Origin: Peptococcaceae bacterium
GTDB taxonomy: Bacteria > Bacillota > Peptococcia > Peptococcales > Peptococcaceae
Assembly (NCBI GenBank): GCA_017532485.1
Contig: JAFXJE010000078.1
Coordinates: 1 to 12,147 of the forward strand
Reading direction: 5' to 3'
Length of the DNA stretch: 12,147 nt
Under the pieces are notes generated by a model. It was not told the DNA's origin. It saw only the letters and a program-made list of their open reading frames with translations, and searched no databases. Every line of letters starts with the position of its first letter. The first letter of the stretch is position 1. This document shows, one piece after another, positions 7,015 through 12,147 of this stretch. A program made the translations under genes and the position numbers.

Positions 7015-7512
7015 ATGAAAAATCTTATTCTTATTACGGGTACTATTGGTGTAGGGAAGAGCAACATTAGTCTTTTGCTTGCTCGCATGATTGAACCAGC
7101 CGCTTATTTAGATGGTGATTGGTGCTGGCAAGTTTATCCTAAAGAAGAAAATCAAATGGCTGCTCTAGACAGTGTGGTCAGCGTTTTAAATAATTACTTA
7201 AAACAAGATGGTATCGACAATATTATTTTAGATTGGACTATCCATGATGAAGAACTTATTAATACACTGGTTGCGCGTTTAGATTCCGCACCTTTTAAGC
7301 TGCATAAATTCTGCTTGACTTGTGATGAAGATGTTCTTCGTTCTCGTTTAGTTTATGACATTACAGCAGGTCGCCGTGATGCCAGTGTTGTAGCAGACAG
7401 CTTAATGAAATTACCTTTATTTGCTGCTTTAAATTGTCAACATATCCAAGTAACTGTAGAAAATGATTTAGATGTTGTTCATCAAATCATCGATGCTATG
7501 AAACTTGCCTAA
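7015..7512 (+). CDS. Small P-loop NTPase, nucleotide/shikimate-kinase-like, substrate unknown
   Basis: A 165-residue protein with a clear Walker A motif GTIGVGKS (9-16) right after a beta strand (MKNLILIT). LDGDWCW (about 35-41) follows, in the position of the substrate-binding strand of small-molecule kinases. NIILDWTIHD (about 74-83) is a plausible Walker B-like strand. DEDVLRSRLVYD plus a basic GRRD (about 102-121) resembles a lid with arginines as in gluconate, shikimate or adenylylsulfate kinases. The fold class is well supported, the substrate is not. No membrane segment or signal peptide is visible. I took ATG 7015 (AAGGG about 11 bases upstream) over the GTG at 7006, which lies too close to that site. 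The gene is transcribed alone from an extended -10 promoter to a strong terminator. Confidence 0.75.
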   Translation: MKNLILITGTIGVGKSNISLLLARMIEPAAYLDGDWCWQVYPKEENQMAALDSVVSVLNNYLKQDGIDNIILDWTIHDEELINTLVARLDSAPFKLHKFCLTCDEDVLRSRLVYDITAGRRDASVVADSLMKLPLFAALNCQHIQVTVENDLDVVHQIIDAMKLA

Positions 7513-7515
7513 TGC

Positions 7516-7555
7516 AAAAGGTCTTGAGACATAATATTATGTCTCAAGACCTTTT
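7516..7555. terminator. Bidirectional terminator between convergent genes
   Basis: A perfect 40-base palindrome with arms AAAAGGTCTTGAGACATAAT and its complement. It lies three bases past the kinase-like gene's stop on one side and one base past the GT2 glycosyltransferase stop on the other, so it serves both. Confidence 0.9.
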
Positions 7556-7556
7556 A

Positions 7557-8582
7557 TCAATTGAAACCAAATAATTTTTGCGCAATAAAATAGGCTGCTT
7601 CTGTCATTTTTCTGCCTATTGGTGATTTAACATTCATAGCTCTGCCAAAAATACCATTGCGAATTTTTTTATACATTCGTGGTTGACTTTGCTCAAAATA
7701 ACTCCACAATTCATCACGCTTCACCAAATTTTCTTCTTTATGTGAACGAATAAGCATCACCGAAGAAATACAACTAATAATCTCCAAATAATTCATCATA
7801 TAATTGCGAAGCTGTTTTGTTGGCACTAATTTATTATCATACAAATCATAATAATCAATCATCAACTTATTGACTCTGATTTGCTGGTCAATTCGCGAAA
7901 TCATAACCTTCTCATTAACAGATTGATCATCTCGTCCAATGAAATAATGATAAAAATCAATATCTAGATAATACATTTTTTTAACATAAGGCAACGGCTG
8001 ATAAACAAAAATATTATCTACATAAAATGTATGCTTTGGTAATTCCAAACCACAATCTCTCAATAATTGTGTCCTATAAATTACAGAGTGCATTAAAATA
8101 TATTGTCCTTTAACAAAGTGACCTATATCTTCCCAGCCAAACACCTTATTTTGAGGTAATACGGAACGATAATTCATCACCTTTTTATAAGTGACACCTT
8201 GTTTGTCGTAAACAAAGTTGGACAGCAGCATATCTAGTTGTGTACCCTCTGCAACCATTTGTTTCAAAACAGCTAAGATTTTTTTATATGCTGTAATATC
8301 TACCCAATCATCACTGTCTACTACTTTATAGTATAACCCCGTCGCATGACGTAAACCTGCATTAACAGCTTCTCCATGCCCACCGTTTTCTTGATGTACG
8401 GCACGCACAATTCCTGGGTATTTGGCTGCATATTCATCAGCAATGGCTGCCGTATTATCTTTAGAACCATCATTAACGACGATAATCTCTACATCTTCAC
8501 CACCTGGCAGCAAAGACTCAATACAATTGGCCATATAAGCTTCGGAATTATAACAAGGAATGGCAATTGATAAAATTTTCAT
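7557..8582 (-). CDS. Family 2 glycosyltransferase, likely acting in a galactofuranose-containing glycan
   Basis: A 341-residue GT-A fold enzyme. It opens with LSIAIPCYNSEAYM (4-17), then IIVVNDGSKDNT (33-44) for nucleotide-sugar binding, QENGGHGEAVNAG (64-76), and the metal-binding KVVDSDDW (86-93, with D89, D91, D92). The C-terminal half is helical, rich in Tyr and basic residues, and has no convincing transmembrane segment, so it is probably cytoplasmic or membrane-associated at the inner face. Its ATG overlaps the stop of the UDP-galactopyranose mutase gene (TAATG), with AGGGGAGC upstream, which indicates translational coupling. That partnership suggests the donor is UDP-galactofuranose, but neither donor nor acceptor can be read from motifs alone. 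Confidence 0.88.
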   Translation of the reverse strand: MKILSIAIPCYNSEAYMANCIESLLPGGEDVEIIVVNDGSKDNTAAIADEYAAKYPGIVRAVHQENGGHGEAVNAGLRHATGLYYKVVDSDDWVDITAYKKILAVLKQMVAEGTQLDMLLSNFVYDKQGVTYKKVMNYRSVLPQNKVFGWEDIGHFVKGQYILMHSVIYRTQLLRDCGLELPKHTFYVDNIFVYQPLPYVKKMYYLDIDFYHYFIGRDDQSVNEKVMISRIDQQIRVNKLMIDYYDLYDNKLVPTKQLRNYMMNYLEIISCISSVMLIRSHKEENLVKRDELWSYFEQSQPRMYKKIRNGIFGRAMNVKSPIGRKMTEAAYFIAQKLFGFN

Positions 8583-9742
8583 TACAAGCTCCCCTTTTGC
8601 AATATTTGGTCAGCAAGCATTAACGCTTTGTCTACGATAGCATCAATATTGTAGTATTTATACTCTGCCAAACGACCAAGTAAATAAAATTTAGGATATT
8701 CTTTTAATAATTCAAAATACTGTTGATACAAGGCATCATTTAATGGATTATTTATCGCATAATAAGGAATTTGCGTTTCTGCATTATCATAAGCTACAGG
8801 ATATTCTTTCACTATGGTCGTTTGATTTTCTGCAACTTGCCCAGTTAATTTTTTAAACTCCGTAATTCTTGTATAATCCTCACTTACCGTATAATTAACC
8901 ACCGACTTTGGTTGATAAGAATCAACTAAATGATGTTCAAAAACAAAATCTAAGGAACGATATGGTAATTGTCCATAGCAGCAATTAAAAAATTCATCTA
9001 CCGGACCAGTGAAAATGACATTACCATCAAAAATCTCATTATCAAAATAAATAACTCCATTTTCCAATTGCAAACGACTTTTGGCATCTGTATCCAGTTC
9101 TACTTTAATCCCTGAATAATCAAGCATTTTTTCAAATAAAGGTGTATAACCTTCTAATGGCATACCCTGATACTTGTCTGCAAAATAACTATTATCGCGT
9201 GAAATATTGACTGGAACACGCGCTGTTACTGCTGGGTCAATATCCTCAGGCTTTTGTCCCCATTGTTTTAAGGTATATTGTAAAAATACATTTTCATAAA
9301 CAAAATCGGCAATCTGAGCAATATCTTGGTCAGGATGCTCTTTTAGTTTTAAAATTGGCACCTTGTTTTCTGCTCCGTAAGCCTCTATAAGCTTAGCCTC
9401 TAATTCTGCCGCTTTTTCTGAACCATACACTTGAACCAAAGTATTCAAATTAAAAGGAATTGGTAGATATTCACCATGAACATTAGCTACTACTTCATGG
9501 CGAAATAAATACCATTCTGTAAAGCGCGAAAGATAAGTAAAAACTCTTTCATTATTGGTGTGAAAAATATGGGGGCCATATTTATGGATTAAAATCCCAT
9601 GCTCGTCCTCCACATCATAACAATTGCCTCCAATATGGTTTCTTTTTTCCAAAAGACAAACTTGTTGACCGCCTTTTTCTGCCAACTCTCTAGCTACTAC
9701 AGCTCCGGCAAACCCACAGCCAATGACAATACTATCATACAT
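8582..9742 (-). CDS. glf: UDP-galactopyranose mutase
   Basis: This 386-residue flavoenzyme interconverts UDP-galactopyranose and UDP-galactofuranose, the donor for galactofuranose in O-antigens, capsules and other surface glycans. The N-terminal Rossmann motif GCGFAG (8-13) with LLEKRNHIGGNC (30-41) binds FAD. HKYGPHIFHTNN (53-64) is the hallmark substrate loop. FLQYTLKQWG, VPVNISRDNSYFADKYQGMP and the C-terminal LGRLAEYKYYNID are further family blocks around the active site. Length is normal. I chose ATG 9742, ten bases after AGAGGAGG; an in-frame ATG ten codons upstream (9772) has no comparable site and lies at the expected transcription start. It is the first gene of a two-gene operon with the overlapping GT2 gene. 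Confidence 0.94.
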   Translation of the reverse strand: MYDSIVIGCGFAGAVVARELAEKGGQQVCLLEKRNHIGGNCYDVEDEHGILIHKYGPHIFHTNNERVFTYLSRFTEWYLFRHEVVANVHGEYLPIPFNLNTLVQVYGSEKAAELEAKLIEAYGAENKVPILKLKEHPDQDIAQIADFVYENVFLQYTLKQWGQKPEDIDPAVTARVPVNISRDNSYFADKYQGMPLEGYTPLFEKMLDYSGIKVELDTDAKSRLQLENGVIYFDNEIFDGNVIFTGPVDEFFNCCYGQLPYRSLDFVFEHHLVDSYQPKSVVNYTVSEDYTRITEFKKLTGQVAENQTTIVKEYPVAYDNAETQIPYYAINNPLNDALYQQYFELLKEYPKFYLLGRLAEYKYYNIDAIVDKALMLADQILQKGSL

Positions 9743-9780
9743 GGGATAAAATCCTCCTCTATTTTCAGACATATAGCTTG

Positions 9781-9809
9781 ATTATACCAGTTTTTTCGAC
9801 CATGAACAA
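9781..9809 (-). promoter_or_regulatory. Promoter for the glf-glycosyltransferase operon
   Basis: On the minus strand TTGTTC (9809-9804) and a perfect TATAAT (9786-9781) are spaced by 17 bases. The start would fall near 9774, giving a leader of about 30 bases before glf. Confidence 0.75.
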
Positions 9810-9867
9810 GATATAGCAAGACCTTCTGCAAAAATGTTAAGAAACTGTTGAATTTTAGTATTTTTGC

Positions 9868-9896
9868 TTGACATAATTTTATCCATGTACTATTCT
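9868..9896 (+). promoter_or_regulatory. Promoter for the membrane protein-ABC ATPase pair
   Basis: A consensus TTGACA (9868-9873) is followed after 17 bases by TATTCT (9891-9896). This places transcription start near 9903 and supports the downstream ATG at 9942. It is divergent from the glf promoter. Confidence 0.65.
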
Positions 9897-9941
9897 CATA
9901 GTCACGTTTGTATCATTTTGCACAAGAAAGGGAGATTCTTT

Positions 9942-10547
9942 ATGCTAGAAATTCTACAACTATTAAAATACAAACTAAAATCTTTTCGACTTACACCTTT
10001 TCCAATTATTATGCTCACACTAATAACGATTAGGACTTTTGCTTCTGGTAATTCGGTACTGCTGACCGGTCTTTGTGTTGGATTTTTACCATTTTTCTCA
10101 CAATTTCAAACTACAACCTGTTTAGCAGAAGATGTTAGTGAAGAAAAAGATATGCTTATTTGCTATTTATTGCATTATTTAATAGTCATTATAGGTCTCG
10201 CTTACCTTTACTTTCTGACCTATTTGGGCAGTCATTTTTATCCAAACTATGTGATTAATCCTCTCCTAAAGGAAACTTTTTGGTTAGCTGCAACTTGTAA
10301 TATGGTCTTTGTTAATTTAGTAGTGCCATTAACTTTTTCTTCCAATCAATTACAGCGTTTAATGGTGGCTATTACATCCGTTCTAGCAGAAATAGGCTTT
10401 ATGTATTTAATGACAACGCTTCTCAAAGCAGCTGGCAGTAACTTTATCTTGCCACTACCAGGCATAATTATTTTTATTGTTATTTTATCAATCACAACTT
10501 TAGAATTTATTTGTCTACAGGTTTATTCTAAGAAGAAAAAATGTTAG
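9942..10547 (+). CDS. Six-helix integral membrane protein, possible ABC-2-type transport component
   Basis: A 201-residue protein that I do not recognise by specific motif. It has a basic amphipathic N-terminus (LLKYKLKSFR) and about six hydrophobic segments near residues 18-35, 38-55, 71-98, 112-131, 140-162 and 168-195. It ends in a Lys-rich cytoplasmic tail (SKKKKC). One acidic loop (LAEDVSEEKD, 61-70) precedes the third segment. Overall shape, size and position 42 bases ahead of an ABC ATPase gene suggest an ABC-2-like permease half. It lacks the EAA-type loop expected of importers such as SsuC or TauC, the usual partners of that ATPase class. ATG 9942 is supported by AAAGGGAG seven bases upstream; an earlier in-frame TTG at 9864 lies before the promoter's start site. 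Confidence 0.6.
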   Translation: MLEILQLLKYKLKSFRLTPFPIIMLTLITIRTFASGNSVLLTGLCVGFLPFFSQFQTTTCLAEDVSEEKDMLICYLLHYLIVIIGLAYLYFLTYLGSHFYPNYVINPLLKETFWLAATCNMVFVNLVVPLTFSSNQLQRLMVAITSVLAEIGFMYLMTTLLKAAGSNFILPLPGIIIFIVILSITTLEFICLQVYSKKKKC

Positions 10548-10589
10548 AATAATGGTACTTGAATTATATAAATCTAAACGAGGTTTGTT

Positions 10590-11309
10590 ATGGAGCGTAT
10601 CTGTCATTTTCATCAATTAAATAAATCTTATGCAGTTAATGGTATTGAACAAGCTATTTTCCAAAATCTTGATTTAAAGTTATCTCTAAATGGCATCACT
10701 GTTCTCTTAGGTAAAAGTGGCTGTGGTAAAACCACCTTACTCCGCTTAATGGCAGGTTTGGAAAAACCTAATTCCGGTGAAATTTTTTATTTACAGCAAG
10801 AAAAAAAATACCAGCCGAAAATCGGCATGGTATTTCAAGAAAATCGTTTGTTTCCATGGCTTTCTGTAGAAAAAAACATTTTAATTTCCCAATCAGAGCA
10901 ACAAACTCCAACAGTTCAGGAGCTTATGCAATTAGTAGGCTTAGATTTTGCCTACGCTCAGTCTATGCCTCAACAACTTTCTGGTGGTATGGCACAACGC
11001 GTCGCCATTGCTCGTGCTTTAGCCTATCAGCCAGATTTACTATTAATGGATGAGCCTTTTGCAGCCTTAGATTATTTTACAAGAATAACCTTGCAGGAAC
11101 AATTGCTCAAAATCGAACAACAAACAGGTACTGCTATTGTCTTTGTTACACATAACTTGGATGAGGCTCTCGCAATTGCCGATCGCATTTTTATTTTACA
11201 AAAAGGTCAGCAACCTGTCTTTTTCCCTGTTGAACTTGCGCATCCTCGGCAATTAGAACAACAAACAATGGCAGAATTACGCCACAAAATTTTAAATATC
11301 TTAGCTTAA
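10590..11309 (+). CDS. ABC transporter ATPase, nitrate/sulfonate/taurine (NrtD/SsuB/TauB) type
   Basis: A 239-residue nucleotide-binding subunit with every catalytic element intact. These are Walker A GKSGCGKTT (41-49), Q-loop VFQENRLFPW (81-90), signature LSGGMAQ (130-136), Walker B LLLMDEP (150-156), D-loop AALD (158-161) and switch His in VTHNLDEA (186-193). 'RLFPWLSVEKNI' and 'DEPFAALDYFTR' are characteristic of the NitT/TauT importer ATPases. GAGG at 10580-10583 precedes the ATG. It follows the six-helix protein gene by 42 bases and probably shares its transcript. No substrate-binding protein or SsuC-like permease is adjacent, so the transported compound is unknown. Its stop overlaps the convergent rsmA stop by four bases, with no terminator hairpin between. 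Confidence 0.9.
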   Translation: MERICHFHQLNKSYAVNGIEQAIFQNLDLKLSLNGITVLLGKSGCGKTTLLRLMAGLEKPNSGEIFYLQQEKKYQPKIGMVFQENRLFPWLSVEKNILISQSEQQTPTVQELMQLVGLDFAYAQSMPQQLSGGMAQRVAIARALAYQPDLLLMDEPFAALDYFTRITLQEQLLKIEQQTGTAIVFVTHNLDEALAIADRIFILQKGQQPVFFPVELAHPRQLEQQTMAELRHKILNILA

Positions 11310-12147
11310 TTTTTTTTGGCCAAAGCAATATGATTAGCTAGACAAACATATTCTTCTACACTTAAAGTTTCTCCACGGCGGCTTGGGTCGATTGCACAAT
11401 CGTCCAATGCTGCCTTTATTAATTCCCAGTCTACATTGGCAGATTTCAAAGCATTATTCAATGTTTTTCTGCGTTGACCAAAAGCCGCTTTTACCAACTG
11501 ACGAAACAAAGCTTCATCAGTTGCCGTAATTGGTTTTTCCTGCCAAGGCTTAATATCTATCACCGCAGAATCCACATCCGGTTGAGGTGTAAACATATGA
11601 CGTGGCACTACAAAAGCTTGTCGTACCTGACCATAATATTGCAAAGCAACCGTCACCGCACCATAATCTTTCTTCCCAGGAGGAGCCGAGAAACGTTCAG
11701 CTACTTCTTTTTGCACCATAATTACAATTCTTTCAATCGAAAACCCCTGCTCTAAAAAATGCATTACTAACGGCGTAGTAATGTAATAAGGCAGATTAGC
11801 TACCACTTTATAACTGCATAACTCACCTAATTTTTCTTTTACCAATTCATCCAAATTGATTTGCAACGCGTCACCATGCACTAAATAAAAATTATCGACA
11901 TCAGCCATATTTTCTTCAATGATGGGCAACAAATCGCCGTCAATCTCAATAGCAATAACAGCTTTCGCTTTCTCAGCCAAAGCTCTAGTTAAAGTTGCCG
12001 CTCCAGGTCCTACCTCAATCACCACATCTTCCTCTGTTACTTCTCCGGCAGCAACAATTTTTTGCAGCAAATTTCCATCACTAATAAAATTTTGCCCATA
12101 TTTCTTTTTAAATTTGAAATCATGTTTCTGTAGACGCTCTTTCAAAT
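11306..12147 (-). CDS. rsmA: 16S rRNA (adenine1518/1519-N6)-dimethyltransferase RsmA (KsgA), 5' end outside the window
   Basis: This enzyme dimethylates the two adjacent adenines in helix 45 of 16S rRNA, using S-adenosylmethionine, late in 30S assembly. Visible blocks are KKKYGQNFISD near the N-terminus, SAM motif I VIEVGPGAATLT, the acidic AIEIDGD, HGDALQIN, and the catalytic NLPYYITTP. Further blocks are QKEVAERFSAPPGKKDYG, PRHMFTPQPDVDSAV and the C-terminal FGQRRKTLNNAL. About 280 residues are present. The frame stays open to the right edge; a TTG at 12145 could be read as a start but is more likely an internal Leu, because relatives carry a longer N-terminus before FKFKKKYGQNF. The missing part is probably only some 10-20 residues. 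Confidence 0.94.
   Translation of the reverse strand, partial: LKERLQKHDFKFKKKYGQNFISDGNLLQKIVAAGEVTEEDVVIEVGPGAATLTRALAEKAKAVIAIEIDGDLLPIIEENMADVDNFYLVHGDALQINLDELVKEKLGELCSYKVVANLPYYITTPLVMHFLEQGFSIERIVIMVQKEVAERFSAPPGKKDYGAVTVALQYYGQVRQAFVVPRHMFTPQPDVDSAVIDIKPWQEKPITATDEALFRQLVKAAFGQRRKTLNNALKSANVDWELIKAALDDCAIDPSRRGETLSVEEYVCLANHIALAKKN

Noticed and set aside
6879..7088. Minus-strand open frame overlapping the divergent promoters
   Set aside because: It runs across both well-supported promoters and the kinase-like gene start, with no ribosome site of its own.
1..12147. Mobile elements, CRISPR arrays, tRNA genes or prophage parts
   Set aside because: I saw no transposase or integrase frames, no regularly spaced repeats and no tRNA-like cloverleaf.

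Overview
The window comes from a low-GC, strictly anaerobic fermentative bacterium of the Firmicutes. A Negativicutes member of the Megamonas/Selenomonas type is my best guess. The basis is the trimeric [FeFe]-hydrogenase, AT-rich codon use, strong Shine-Dalgarno sites, a glycine riboswitch, a CarD-type regulator and an AGCS symporter. No 16S or marker tree is available here, so the taxon is inference.

Layout. At 1-700 there is a glycine-related pair of divergent units. On the minus strand, a promoter, a glycine riboswitch and an intrinsic terminator precede the start of a sodium:alanine/glycine symporter that runs off the left edge. On the plus strand, a promoter drives a PLP-dependent threonine aldolase (696-1736), whose expected reaction yields glycine. 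Two hairpin terminators (1754-1830) separate it from the convergent hydCBA operon (6041 to 1852, minus). That operon encodes a NADH- and ferredoxin-linked, probably electron-bifurcating, [FeFe]-hydrogenase: HydC (NuoE-like), HydB (NuoF-like with extra ferredoxin domains) and HydA (H-cluster subunit).

The clearest anomaly is in hydB. The reading frame breaks near 4642-4644, where one A appears to be missing from a short A run. Both halves are otherwise intact and add up to a normal 628-residue protein. This is either an assembly/sequencing indel or a very recent lesion; no canonical slippery heptamer supports programmed frameshifting.

Upstream of hyd lie a CarD-family RNA polymerase-binding regulator (6828-6304, minus) and, divergent from it, a small P-loop kinase-like protein of unknown substrate (7015-7512, plus). 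A perfect 40-nt palindromic terminator separates the latter from a two-gene minus-strand module: UDP-galactopyranose mutase (9742-8582) and a GT2 glycosyltransferase (8582-7557). These overlap as TAATG and probably make and transfer galactofuranose onto a surface glycan. Next, on the plus strand, come a six-helix membrane protein (9942-10547) and an ABC ATPase of the nitrate/sulfonate/taurine type (10590-11309), with no binding protein nearby. The window ends with the convergent 16S rRNA dimethyltransferase gene rsmA, cut at its 5' end by the right edge.

I did not find a convincing novel multi-gene system. The items most worth checking are the hydB frameshift, the glycine riboswitch/threonine aldolase arrangement and the mismatched ABC pair.
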